The notes under the pieces are model-generated. The model did no database searches. It was not told where the DNA came from and saw only the letters and a program-made list of their open reading frames with translations. A stretch of 64,000 nucleotides of DNA from CAZAXU01 sp964489245 (GTDB lineage: Bacteria > Bacteroidota > Bacteroidia > Flavobacteriales > Flavobacteriaceae). Position numbers and translations under genes: made by a program. This document shows, piece after piece, positions 8,635 to 17,568 of this stretch (its first letter is position 1; every line of letters begins with the position of its first letter). The stretch covers positions 1 through 64,000 of the forward strand of contig CAZAXU010000002.1 of NCBI GenBank assembly GCA_964489245.1, written 5' to 3'.

Positions 8635-10155
8635 TCAAAATTCATTAAGCGCTAACAATTCTTCCATAAAAGTTCTGGAATTGAGCAAACGCGGCACTTT
8701 GTTTTGTCCGCCCAATTTATTTTTTTGTTTCAGCCAATCATAAAACAGATTTTTACGTGCCCGATGAATACTTGGAAAATCCAGCGTAAAATTCTGATAT
8801 CTTTTGATCTCGTAATCTGAATTGAGCTCTTTCAGGCGTTGGTCCAAAATGACTTTAAATCGTTCGAAATCGTCGGGTTCCTTATCAAATTCTATCATCC
8901 ATTCGTGTCCGCCTTTTTGGCTGGCACTCATAAAAATCGGCGCCACCGTATATTCCAGTACGTTTGACCGGGTTTCTCTGGAGGCAAATTCAATGGCTTG
9001 GTCTGTATTTCCAATCACCACTTCCTCTCCAAAAACGTTGATAAAATGTTTGGTTCGTCCCGTAATTTTTATTCTATAAGGTTTGGTCGAAGTGAACTCA
9101 ACAGTATCTCCTATAATATAACGCCACAATCCGGAATTAGTAGAAATCACCAAGGCATAGTTCCTGCCGATTTCAACGTCTTTTAATCTTAGAATTTCTT
9201 GAGAATCCACACCGGCATATTGATCCATCGGGATAAATTCATAGAATATTCCGTGATTTAGCATCAACAGAAGTTCATCTGATTCTTTCCTGTCTTGCAA
9301 AGCAAAAAATCCTTCGGATGCATTATAGATTTCCTGATAATGAAAATCTTTTTTCGGCAGCAATTTGCTAAACTCATCTCTATAGGGCACAAAGCTGACG
9401 CCTCCGTGAAAAAAAGCTTCGAGATTCGGCCATATTTCAAAAATGTTTTGTTTTCCTGTTTTTTCCAAAGCTCTCTTCAACAGCAACATAATCCACGATG
9501 GAATTCCTGCCATTCCGGTGATATTCACATCCAAAGACTCATCTATAATCCTGTCTATTTTCTCTTCCCAATTGGCAATGAGAGCCGTATTTTTTTCAGG
9601 AAAAGAAATGATATTTGCCCAAAACGGCATATTATCAATCATGATGGCAGATAAATCTCCTATATAAATATCGTTCAGTTTTTGCAATTCTTTGCTCCCC
9701 CCCACTTTCAAAATCTTTCCTTTTAAAAGTTCCGTATCGGGATAATTATTATAATAATAAGTAACCACATCTTTTCCTCCCTGAAAATGGTTGAATTCCA
9801 AGGTCTCCTCCATTACCGGAATAAATTTGCTTTTTGAAGATGTTGTTCCGCTGGATTTAGCAAACCAACGAGCTTTTCCGGGCCAAAGCACATCAGACTC
9901 TCCTCGCATCATTCTATCGATATACGGAAACAAATCTTTATAAGTGCTCAAAGAAACATTTTCCTGAAAATCTTCATAAGTATGAATTCGAGCAAAATTA
10001 AATTTCTTTCCATATTCCGTATTCACCGCTCTGTCAATCAACAAAATAAATTGCTCCCGTTGCGTGTCTAAAGGGTTATGTGCAAACAGGTTCAGATCAG
10101 ATAATCTTTTTTTGAACCACCATGAAGCAAATGAATTGATGATGCTAATCGGCAT
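8635..10155 (-). CDS. GH3 auxin-responsive-promoter family protein (acyl-adenylating amidoligase fold)
   Basis: 506 aa, full length for bacterial GH3-like proteins. The ATP-binding motif AKSSGTTSSKSKFIPV is at residues 99-114, with YNASEGFFAL in the middle and YRIKITGRTKHFINVFGEEV before the C-terminal domain; all are family signatures. Plant members adenylate a carboxylic acid and join it to an amino acid. Bacteroidota members are common but their substrate is not known. The gene is transcribed alone, divergent from the DUF2797 gene 38 nt away, and its neighbours give no substrate clue. Confidence 0.88.
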   Translation of the reverse strand: MPISIINSFASWWFKKRLSDLNLFAHNPLDTQREQFILLIDRAVNTEYGKKFNFARIHTYEDFQENVSLSTYKDLFPYIDRMMRGESDVLWPGKARWFAKSSGTTSSKSKFIPVMEETLEFNHFQGGKDVVTYYYNNYPDTELLKGKILKVGGSKELQKLNDIYIGDLSAIMIDNMPFWANIISFPEKNTALIANWEEKIDRIIDESLDVNITGMAGIPSWIMLLLKRALEKTGKQNIFEIWPNLEAFFHGGVSFVPYRDEFSKLLPKKDFHYQEIYNASEGFFALQDRKESDELLLMLNHGIFYEFIPMDQYAGVDSQEILRLKDVEIGRNYALVISTNSGLWRYIIGDTVEFTSTKPYRIKITGRTKHFINVFGEEVVIGNTDQAIEFASRETRSNVLEYTVAPIFMSASQKGGHEWMIEFDKEPDDFERFKVILDQRLKELNSDYEIKRYQNFTLDFPSIHRARKNLFYDWLKQKNKLGGQNKVPRLLNSRTFMEELLALNEF

Positions 10156-10193
10156 TTTTTAGTATCTTTAAATCCCTAAAATAATAACTATTT

Positions 10194-10985
10194 ATGAAAT
10201 ATAATAATGTCTTGACGAAAATGTCTACTGAACTTTCCGAACCTATTCAATATTATCTGGATATGGGGAGTGACTTTATCATAGCCAACAACTTGATTAA
10301 CAAAAAGATAGGTTTTGAATTCAAAGGATACCAATGTTTGGAATGTGGCAACGACGAAAAAATATTTGCCCAAGGCTTATGCAAGAAATGTTTTTTTGAA
10401 AGTCCTAAAGTCGGACAATGGGTGATGAAACCCGAACTCAGCACAGCACACTTGGATATTGAAGACCGAGATTTGGCATTTGAAAAACAAATGCAGTTGC
10501 AAGAACATGTTGTCTATTTGGCAAAAACCAGCGATATCAAAGTTGGTGTGACTAGAAAAAACCAAGTGCCTACCAGATGGATTGACCAAGGTGCCGACAA
10601 AGCAACAATCATTCTTGAAGTGCCCAACAGATATTTAGCCGGCATGGCAGAAGTTGCTCTAAAACAGTATGTTTCAGACAAAACATCTTGGCAAAAGATG
10701 CTGAAAGGAGAACAAACCGACAAGAATCTTATAGAGGTGAAACAAACTCTGAAGCAACAGCTTCCTGCCGATTTAATGAGATATTGGATTGATGACAATC
10801 AGGTTCTCAGTCTGCACTACCCCGTCACGGCATATCCCGAAAAAGTGAAAAGCATCAACTTGGAAAAAACATCTTTCTTTGAAGAAAAACTCATCGGCAT
10901 CAAAGGACAATATCTGATTTTTGAAAACGGACAAGTGCTGAATATCAGAAACCATTCAGGTTATATTGTAGAAATCAGCTTTTAA
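10194..10985 (+). CDS. DUF2797 zinc-ribbon protein
   Basis: 263 aa. Around residues 49-66 CLECG and CKKCF form a four-Cys zinc-binding site. The middle part (VYLAKTSDIKVGVTRKNQVPTRWIDQGA) resembles a GIY-YIG-like core, a resemblance described for DUF2797 proteins. No function is established to my knowledge. The gene is divergent from GH3 and convergent with yggS, with 5 bp between stops and no obvious terminator between them. The start at 10194 is the first ATG after the divergent region; ATG codon 10 (10221) is an alternative. Confidence 0.75.
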   Translation: MKYNNVLTKMSTELSEPIQYYLDMGSDFIIANNLINKKIGFEFKGYQCLECGNDEKIFAQGLCKKCFFESPKVGQWVMKPELSTAHLDIEDRDLAFEKQMQLQEHVVYLAKTSDIKVGVTRKNQVPTRWIDQGADKATIILEVPNRYLAGMAEVALKQYVSDKTSWQKMLKGEQTDKNLIEVKQTLKQQLPADLMRYWIDDNQVLSLHYPVTAYPEKVKSINLEKTSFFEEKLIGIKGQYLIFENGQVLNIRNHSGYIVEISF

Positions 10986-10990
10986 TACGG

Positions 10991-11653
10991 CTAAATCCGT
11001 GTCCCGAAAATTGCAGACCCCACACGAATCATATTGCTGCCTTCTTCAACGGCAATCGGATAATCGCCACTCATACCCATAGACAGATAAGTGAATTCAG
11101 GAAAAGAAATTTGATATTTAACAAACAATTCATTTAAATATGCAAATTCACTTCTCACAATATCTTTGTCAAGTGTATTGGTTGCCATACCCATAAACCC
11201 CTTGATATTAATATTTTGAAAATTACCCTGACGATACAAATCTAACATCTCTTTCAAACCGGCTTCGTCCATGCCGAATTTGGTTTTTTCTCGAGCAATT
11301 TTTATCTGAAGTAAAATTGAGATTTTTCTGTTGTTCTTCAAAGCTTGTTTGTCAATTTCTTTCAAGAGTTTCAAATTATCAACGGCATGAATCAAATGAA
11401 CAAAAGATGCAATATATTTGACCTTATTTCTCTGCAAATGTCCAATCATATGCCAGTTGATATCTCGAGGTAATCGATTGAATTTTTGTGTTAATTCTTG
11501 CACTTTATTTTCTCCAAAATCCCGATGATGACAATCATATGCTTCTCTGATTGCTTCAACAGGTTTGGTTTTGGAAACCGCTACCAAAGTCACACTTCCG
11601 GGAAACTCTTTTTTGATTTTACTCAAACGCTGACAGATCACATTAGATTTCAT
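10991..11653 (-). CDS. yggS: YggS-family PLP homeostasis protein
   Basis: 220 aa, the usual length. The PLP-binding Lys is K28 in VAVSKTKPVEAI; other family marks are HMIGHLQRNK and the C-terminal SMGMSGDYPIAVEEGSNMIRVGSAIFG. The protein binds pyridoxal phosphate as a single-domain alanine-racemase-like barrel and buffers PLP and amino-acid pools without catalysis. It overlaps the upstream DUF1015 gene by 11 nt and is the last gene of the serC-serA-DUF1015-DUF1015-yggS run, so it sits with a PLP enzyme (SerC) and serine synthesis. Confidence 0.92.
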   Translation of the reverse strand: MKSNVICQRLSKIKKEFPGSVTLVAVSKTKPVEAIREAYDCHHRDFGENKVQELTQKFNRLPRDINWHMIGHLQRNKVKYIASFVHLIHAVDNLKLLKEIDKQALKNNRKISILLQIKIAREKTKFGMDEAGLKEMLDLYRQGNFQNINIKGFMGMATNTLDKDIVRSEFAYLNELFVKYQISFPEFTYLSMGMSGDYPIAVEEGSNMIRVGSAIFGTRI

Positions 11654-12851
11654 AAATAAACAATCCTTTTAGCAAACGTGGCTCAACATACATACTTTTG
11701 TTCGGTATTTTCAAAGCATCTTCTGCATTTTGTTTTATAATCTCAAAATCAATCGGATGGATGATAAAACCAAATTTACAATTCTTTTTGTGCAAGTGAT
11801 TTTCTACACATTTCAGGCTTCGATTTCCACTGCAATATTTCAGACTATTGTTTTCTATAATTTCATTTTCAATGTCTAACTTCTCTAAAATAAAACGTTC
11901 AAAAACAATTGAATCCGGAAGATTTTTTTTCTTCTTAAGCTTCAGCTTATATTTGCTCTCAATGCCATACAGCAGAATTTCTCCTCTTTGAGGAGGAATG
12001 TCCGGCTGAATTTCTTCAATATAAAAATCATCTCGTAACAATTCAAGAACTTCTTTCATTGATTTTGAATAATCTATAGGAACACCTTTCTTATACTCAT
12101 ATATTTTTGCTTCTTGATTGGAAATCAGAAATGCAGGAAAATAATTATAAGCTTCTTGTCCGGTATGAATTCTTCTATTCTTATCTATTTTTTCCTTATA
12201 AATTTGATGTAGTGCATCGAATTTATCATCGTCATCAATGATATAAAATTTATCTTGCCGACTGAATATACTCGACAAAAAATCAAGATCCTCAGAATCT
12301 AAAACTTGCCAAACTTCATGAACAAAACCGTTGTTTTTAGTGAATCCGAACAGCGGAATACGAGATTTATATTTGGTTATGATTTCATCAATCTCATCCA
12401 CTTGTTCATAGAGCACCGTGATGGGTTTGGATGTGAAACCCGTATTGCTGATTATATCATGCTTCTCTCTCACTCTGACAGCATTTGACTTTTCGATTTT
12501 GACCACATTGTCTTGTTCATAGTCTTCATGATGAATCTTTCCTAAAATTCCGACAAACTGTTTTCCTTCATTATTGGTGATATTATAGATATAAAAACTC
12601 GGATTTTCATCAATTGCAATGATTCCGTTTTTCTTAAACTTCAGATATTGTCTTCTAATGGCATTATACTTCTTAATTCCCGATAGTCTTTTGATATAAG
12701 GTTTAAAGAAAATATTATTGAATGAATAAGGGTTTCTCCTAATGATACTGTTGATATCACTGGAGGATAATTCACAAGCATCTTCCGAGGGGAAAATACA
12801 AGCCTTATTCCTGACGGGACGCGTTATTTCAAGAGGCAATATTAAAGCCAT
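11643..12851 (-). CDS. DUF1015 paralogue lacking the DGHHR motif
   Basis: 402 aa, colinear with the upstream DUF1015 protein: it keeps HTGQEAYNYFPAFLISN (neighbour: HTGHEAYNYFMAVHFPD) and the C-terminal MYVEPRLLKGLFIYEI (neighbour: TWFEPKLRSGLVIHKL). Where the neighbour has YVADGHHR, this copy has FYIIDDDDK (DDDDK at residues 206-210), and the KHELTRPDKEEDR block is replaced by a diverged sequence. An insert near residue 345 contains extra Cys/His (YCSGNRSLKCVENHLHKKNC). I read it as a duplicated, probably catalytically altered or inactive partner. It starts 16 nt after the intact copy and overlaps yggS by 11 nt. Confidence 0.8.
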   Translation of the reverse strand: MALILPLEITRPVRNKACIFPSEDACELSSSDINSIIRRNPYSFNNIFFKPYIKRLSGIKKYNAIRRQYLKFKKNGIIAIDENPSFYIYNITNNEGKQFVGILGKIHHEDYEQDNVVKIEKSNAVRVREKHDIISNTGFTSKPITVLYEQVDEIDEIITKYKSRIPLFGFTKNNGFVHEVWQVLDSEDLDFLSSIFSRQDKFYIIDDDDKFDALHQIYKEKIDKNRRIHTGQEAYNYFPAFLISNQEAKIYEYKKGVPIDYSKSMKEVLELLRDDFYIEEIQPDIPPQRGEILLYGIESKYKLKLKKKKNLPDSIVFERFILEKLDIENEIIENNSLKYCSGNRSLKCVENHLHKKNCKFGFIIHPIDFEIIKQNAEDALKIPNKSMYVEPRLLKGLFIYEI

Positions 12852-12867
12852 AACACTGTTTTTTAAA

Positions 12868-14115
12868 TTATAATTTATGTATCACCAATCCACTACGAAG
12901 TTTGGGCTCAAACCAAGTGGTTTTCGGTGGCATGATATTTCCGGTGTCTGCAATGTTGATCAATTGCTTCATAGAAACCGGATAGAGTGCAAAAGCAACT
13001 ACAAATTTTCCGGAATCAACTCGTTTTTTCAGTTCTCCAAGCCCACGAATTCCGCCAACAAAATCAATTCTTTTTGATGTTCTTAAATCTTTGATATTCA
13101 GAATAGGTTCTAAAATCAGATTTGACAAAATGCTCACATCCAACTGCCCGATCGGGTCGGCATCGTCATAAGTGCCGTTTTTTGCAGTCAGCTTATACCA
13201 TTTTCCGTTGAGATACATGGAAAATTCATGTAGTCTTTCAGGTTTATAAACTTCCGAACCTATTTCTTTTAATTCAAAATTGGTTTTCAGATGTTGCATA
13301 AATCCATCTCCGGACAATCCGTTCAGGTCTGTGACTACACGATTGTAGTCAATAATTTTCAATTGATTATCAGGAAAATGTACCGCCATAAAATAGTTAT
13401 ACGCTTCATGCCCCGTATGATTTGGGTTTTGTGATTTTTTTTCCTCCATTATTCTGGCGGCAGCGGCTGTTCTGTGATGTCCGTCAGCAACATAAGTATA
13501 AGGCACTTTTTCTTTAAACAACTTTTCCAACTCGGCATTATCTTTCTCTGACTCCACCACCCAAAAATGATGTCCAAAACCATCTGCTGCCGTAAAATCA
13601 TAGACAGGCGCATTATCTTTCACTATTCTTTCTACAATCTTATCTATTTTCGGAACCGCTTTGTATGAAAAAAACACAGGTTCTATATTGGCATTCAAAT
13701 AGCGTGTGAGCACCATCCGATCTTCTTCTTTATCCGGACGTGTGAGCTCATGTTTCTTGATAATTCCGTCAAAATAGTCTTGTGCTGCTGCTGCTCCCAC
13801 AATGCCATATTGGGTTCTGCCATCCATGGTTTGCGCATAGATATAATATTTGGCTTTTTCGTCTTGAACCAACCATTTGTTGTCTTGGAACATCTTGAAA
13901 TTTTCCACTGCTTTTTCATAGACTTTTTCATCGTGAATATCCACTTCAGCGGGCAAATCAATCTCTGCTCGAGTAATGTGCAAAAGAGATTTGCTTTTTC
14001 CTTTTGCCATTTCGGCTGCCTCTTGAGAATTCATCACATCATAAGGCAAGCTGGATACTTCTTCTGCATATTGTTTTGGTGGTCTGAGTCCTTTAAAAGG
14101 TTTTATTATCGCCAT
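12868..14115 (-). CDS. DUF1015 family protein (intact copy)
   Basis: 415 aa, normal for the family. Conserved family blocks are visible: AIIKPFKGLRPP at the N-terminus, KKHELTRPDKEEDR (120-133), YVADGHHRTAAAA (208-220), HTGHEAYNYFMAVHF and the terminal FEPKLRSGLVIHKL. DUF1015 has no established activity that I can state with certainty. The DGHHR signature resembles short motifs in ParB/sulfiredoxin-fold enzymes, some of which phosphorylate serine. Position directly after serA and serC makes a role in serine or phosphoserine metabolism a reasonable inference. The spacing to serA is 37 nt. Confidence 0.85.
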   Translation of the reverse strand: MAIIKPFKGLRPPKQYAEEVSSLPYDVMNSQEAAEMAKGKSKSLLHITRAEIDLPAEVDIHDEKVYEKAVENFKMFQDNKWLVQDEKAKYYIYAQTMDGRTQYGIVGAAAAQDYFDGIIKKHELTRPDKEEDRMVLTRYLNANIEPVFFSYKAVPKIDKIVERIVKDNAPVYDFTAADGFGHHFWVVESEKDNAELEKLFKEKVPYTYVADGHHRTAAAARIMEEKKSQNPNHTGHEAYNYFMAVHFPDNQLKIIDYNRVVTDLNGLSGDGFMQHLKTNFELKEIGSEVYKPERLHEFSMYLNGKWYKLTAKNGTYDDADPIGQLDVSILSNLILEPILNIKDLRTSKRIDFVGGIRGLGELKKRVDSGKFVVAFALYPVSMKQLINIADTGNIMPPKTTWFEPKLRSGLVIHKL

Positions 14116-14152
14116 AGTTGTTGTTTTTTATTTTTTTTAAAGTTGTTATTGT

Positions 14153-15073
14153 TTAATTTACTTTGAAAACCAAATTTCCATTTTTGAAATAGTCAATAAT
14201 TTGCTTGGTGGCAGCTACACCGGCATTGATGTTTGCCTCGGCTGTTTGCGCACCCATTTTTTTAGGTGTAAAGAAAAATCTATCGGAAAATTGTGTTTCA
14301 AAATCAGCTTTGCTGTCCGGTGCTATATCAGAAATATATTTGAAGTCGGGTCTGTCTTGCATTAATTTAATCAATCCTGCTTCATCAATAACTTCTTTTC
14401 TCGCCGTATTGACCAAAACTGCATTTTCAGGCATTTGTTTCAACAGATTGTAATCAATGCTTTTGATAGTGTGTTCATTTGCAGGAATATGCAAAGAAAT
14501 ATATTGACTTTCTTGATACAGTTCAGACAACGTATCAACGGCTTTTACACCGTTTTTTTCAATGGTTTCATTGGCTACAAAAGGATCATATGCCAAAACT
14601 TCCATTCCGAAACCCTTGGCAATTTTTGCCACCAGATTTCCCACATTTCCAAATGCATGTATGCCTAATGTTTTGCCTTTAAGCTCTGTTCCGGCTGTTC
14701 CGTTGAAACCGTTTCTTGCCTGAAAAATCATCATGCCCAAAACCAATTCAGCCACAGCATTTGAATTTTGTCCGGGAGTGTTCATCACTACGATGTTTTT
14801 TGAGGTGGCCGCTGCCAAATCCACATTGTCATATCCGGCACCGGCACGTACCACAATCTTGAGATTATTGGCATTGTCCAAAACATCTTTGGTCACTTTA
14901 TCACTTCGCACAATCAAGGCATCAACATCTTTGACTGCTTGTATCAAATCGTCTTGAGAAGCATACTTTTCCAAAAGAATCATTTCATCTCCCGTATAGT
15001 CCAACACATCTTTCATCCTGCTGATGGCTGCAGGAGCAAATGGTTTCTGAGTGGCAACTAAAATTTTTTTCAT
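14153..15073 (-). CDS. serA: D-3-phosphoglycerate dehydrogenase (short form)
   Basis: 306 aa, the short form without a C-terminal ACT domain. It oxidises 3-phosphoglycerate to 3-phosphohydroxypyruvate, the first step of serine synthesis. The NAD-binding Rossmann region is around GIHAFGNVGNLVAK (137-150); the catalytic Arg is in NTARKEV (R225). Where most family members have the active-site His (PHIGA), this protein has TPKKMGAQTAEAN, with Lys 271/272. This matches the lysine-type (IIIK) enzymes described from Entamoeba and Bacteroidota. It follows serC by 26 nt. With no ACT domain, serine feedback through the usual regulatory domain is not expected. Confidence 0.9.
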   Translation of the reverse strand: MKKILVATQKPFAPAAISRMKDVLDYTGDEMILLEKYASQDDLIQAVKDVDALIVRSDKVTKDVLDNANNLKIVVRAGAGYDNVDLAAATSKNIVVMNTPGQNSNAVAELVLGMMIFQARNGFNGTAGTELKGKTLGIHAFGNVGNLVAKIAKGFGMEVLAYDPFVANETIEKNGVKAVDTLSELYQESQYISLHIPANEHTIKSIDYNLLKQMPENAVLVNTARKEVIDEAGLIKLMQDRPDFKYISDIAPDSKADFETQFSDRFFFTPKKMGAQTAEANINAGVAATKQIIDYFKNGNLVFKVN

Positions 15074-15099
15074 GGGTTTGTTTTTTTATAATTGTGTGT

Positions 15100-16170
15100 T
15101 TAACATAGTTTTTCAAAATCTTGCATGGCTTTCACCAATACTTCTACACTTTCTTTTGGCAAAGCGTTGTAGGTCGATGCTCTGAATCCACCAACGGAAC
15201 GATGTCCTTTAATGCCCATAATTCCGCGTTCATCGACAAATTTTAAAAAGTCTTGTTCTTTGTCCTTATAGGCATCATTCATCACAAAGGTGATATTCAT
15301 CAGAGAACGGTCTTCTTCATCTTTCACCACCGGACTGAAAAGTTTATTGCGATCTATTTCTGTATAGAGCAAACCGGCTTTTTCAAGATTTCTTTTTTGT
15401 GCTCCGACCACTCCTCCATTCTTTTTGAGCCATTTCAAAGTTTGTAAAGCAGAGAAAACCGCCAACACGGGTGGCGTATTAAACATCGAGCCTTTATCAA
15501 TATGGGTCTGATAGTTCAGCATGGTTGGAATATGTCTGGACATTTTTCCGAGTATTTCATCTTTGATAATAACAAAAGTGGCGCCCGCCGGTCCCAAGTT
15601 CTTTTGTGCACCGCCATAAATCAAAACATATTTTGAAACATCTACCGGACGACTGAAAATATCTGAAGACATATCTGCTACCAAAGGCACAGGAGAATCT
15701 ATATCTTTCTTTATTTCTGTTCCGGCAATGGTATTATTTGTAGTGATATGAAAATAATCTGCATCTACAGGAATATCATAAGTCTTAGGAATATAATTGT
15801 ATCCTCTGTCTTTAGAGCTGGCAACCACATCCACTTCTCCAAATGCTTTAGCTTCTTTAATAGCTTTGCTCGACCAAGCTCCCGTATCCAGATAGGCAGC
15901 TTTTTTGCCCAACAAATTGTATGGAATCATGGCAAATTGTGTACTGGCTCCACCTTGTAAAAACAAAACGGAATAAGCTTTTGGAATGTCTAATAATTCT
16001 TTGAACAAAGCTTGAGCTTCATCCATTACGGCAACAAATTCTTTACTGCGATGTGAAATTTCCAAAACGGAAAGACCTGTCTCGGAAAAATTTTCAATGG
16101 CAGCAATAGTTCTGTCTATGGTATACTGAGGCAGAATGCTGGGTCCTGCATAAAAATTATGTTTTTTCAT
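15100..16170 (-). CDS. serC: phosphoserine aminotransferase
   Basis: 356 aa. It transfers an amino group from glutamate to 3-phosphohydroxypyruvate to give phosphoserine, using PLP, and also acts in pyridoxine synthesis in organisms with that pathway. The N-terminal KHNFYAGPSILP, LFLQGGASTQF and the PLP Lys in IYGGAQKNLGPAG (K190) are family signatures; the C-terminal KGHRSVGGFRASTYNA is complete. It is the first gene of the minus-strand run serC-serA-DUF1015-DUF1015-yggS. No serB is present in the window. Confidence 0.95.
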   Translation of the reverse strand: MKKHNFYAGPSILPQYTIDRTIAAIENFSETGLSVLEISHRSKEFVAVMDEAQALFKELLDIPKAYSVLFLQGGASTQFAMIPYNLLGKKAAYLDTGAWSSKAIKEAKAFGEVDVVASSKDRGYNYIPKTYDIPVDADYFHITTNNTIAGTEIKKDIDSPVPLVADMSSDIFSRPVDVSKYVLIYGGAQKNLGPAGATFVIIKDEILGKMSRHIPTMLNYQTHIDKGSMFNTPPVLAVFSALQTLKWLKKNGGVVGAQKRNLEKAGLLYTEIDRNKLFSPVVKDEEDRSLMNITFVMNDAYKDKEQDFLKFVDERGIMGIKGHRSVGGFRASTYNALPKESVEVLVKAMQDFEKLC

Positions 16171-16379
16171 GAGCTTACTTTATGATTTATGAATATGTCA
16201 GATTTTTGTTTTGATTACTAGTGTAAATTTAAGGTGGAAAAATCATATAAAAATGATAAATATCATATTTTTATTTAAATTTCACATTTTTTTCTTTTCT
16301 CTTATACTGAACAAAAAACTTTTTATTTTCTGCTCTAAATCAGTATTTTTTAGTACAAGAACTGAGATTATATTCAATT

Positions 16380-16832
16380 CTATTTCAGCTTCATGCTCCA
16401 TTGAAAAATAAATTCGCAAACCAAATCATTCTGTTCGTCATAAGCGCTTGAATGTAAATTAAATTGTATGCCTTCTCCGGTCGAGACGGTTTTTTGAATA
16501 AATGCATCAATTTTATTTCCTTCCTCACAGATAAATCTGATTTTTCCTTTGGCTTTTTTTGTGAAAGTTGCTTCGTTATGCGTGACCAACATAGATATGT
16601 TTTTGCCGGAATCCTGAATTTTTTTCATGACCAATATTCCCGTTGATAATTCAGATCCCATTGCCAAAACGGCAAAATACATCGAACCGAAAGGGTTTTG
16701 ATTGATCCATCTATGCCTTGTTGTAACCACCGCTTTTTGATTGTTAATTTCGTGCACTCGAACGCCCGAAATCCATGCGCTAGGCAATTTAAAAAACAAG
16801 AATTTGTTGATTTTTGAAGGCGTAAATTTCAT
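16380..16832 (-). CDS. DUF4442 hotdog-fold (thioesterase-like) protein
   Basis: 150 aa from the ATG at 16832. The family usually begins near MKxTPxKxNxFLFFKLPSAW, so the ATG 42 nt further upstream is less likely. PSAWISGVRVHEI, RHRWINQNPFGSMYFAVLAMGSELSTGI and the beta-rich C-terminal half indicate a 4HBT/hotdog fold. Members may bind or hydrolyse acyl thioesters; substrate unknown. It is a single gene after a 209-bp spacer from serC. Confidence 0.8.
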   Translation of the reverse strand: MKFTPSKINKFLFFKLPSAWISGVRVHEINNQKAVVTTRHRWINQNPFGSMYFAVLAMGSELSTGILVMKKIQDSGKNISMLVTHNEATFTKKAKGKIRFICEEGNKIDAFIQKTVSTGEGIQFNLHSSAYDEQNDLVCEFIFQWSMKLK

Positions 16833-16999
16833 CTTATTAAATTTTTCAGTAAAGTTAATCAATTCTTTACACAAGATTCATGTCTGCCGAAAATATAATT
16901 TAAAAATTTATAAATCCCTTTAAAATGCGAAGCAAAATCCATATTCAAGAAAATTATTTTACAACTCTGAAATGTTAATCTTATGTTAAACTTTACTAC

Positions 17000-17033
17000 T
17001 TTGCATTACATATTACCTTTTTTTATACATTTG
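17000..17033 (+). promoter_or_regulatory. promoter of the DUF4870-PadR-PspC operon
   Basis: TTTG at 17000-17003 and TACATTTG at 17026-17033 are spaced by 22 nt, a good Bacteroidota match. The -7 box is 56 nt upstream of the DUF4870 start. PadR regulators commonly bind such promoters in their own operon, but I see no clear operator dyad. Confidence 0.5.
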
Positions 17034-17089
17034 TGGGTGTAACAGAGAAGTGATTTTCTCGTCATTAAAAAAAACAAACACATTAAGAT

Positions 17090-17563
17090 ATGGAAACACT
17101 AACCGATTTAACCCCTGAAAATAAAAATCGTAAATCTGCAGATGAAAACACACATGCCGCCATTTTACATTTGAGTTCTTTTTCCAGCTATTTGATTCCG
17201 TTGGGAAGCATTCTCGGTCCCTTGGTATTTTGGTCAATCTGGAAATCCGACAGTGAATTTGTCGATAAAAACGGCAAAGAAGCCATGAATTTCAACATTA
17301 GTTTCATGATTTATAAGTTTGCAGCCGTGCTTATCGGCGGGCTCATGTTCTTATCTCCGTTATTGAATATAGTTCACAACAGTCCCGAACAACTGGAGAA
17401 CAATCCGATTGGTCTCCTTCTCTCTATACCCGGCATAGTGGTGTTTGCGGGAGGGCTCGGGATTATCAGTATTCTATGGTTGATTCTTATTATTGTTGCT
17501 GCCGTGAAAGCCGGAAACGGAGAAGTATTTCACTATCCTTTAACCATTAAATTTATCAAATAA
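17090..17563 (+). CDS. DUF4870 (Tic20-like) membrane protein
   Basis: 157 aa. After a polar N-terminus, HAAILHLSSFSSYLIPLGSILGPLVFWSIWK is the family's first signature, followed by DKNGKEAMNFNISFMIY and two further membrane segments near residues 80-100 and 115-145. Function unknown; members are small inner-membrane proteins often beside PspC or PadR genes. It is first in the operon, 5 nt from padR. Confidence 0.85.
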   Translation: METLTDLTPENKNRKSADENTHAAILHLSSFSSYLIPLGSILGPLVFWSIWKSDSEFVDKNGKEAMNFNISFMIYKFAAVLIGGLMFLSPLLNIVHNSPEQLENNPIGLLLSIPGIVVFAGGLGIISILWLILIIVAAVKAGNGEVFHYPLTIKFIK

Positions 17564-17568
17564 AACAA

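Noticed and set aside
16211..16411. 66-codon plus-strand frame between serC and the DUF4442 gene
   Set aside because: Composition is typical of AT-rich spacer and it overlaps the DUF4442 3' end; no support.
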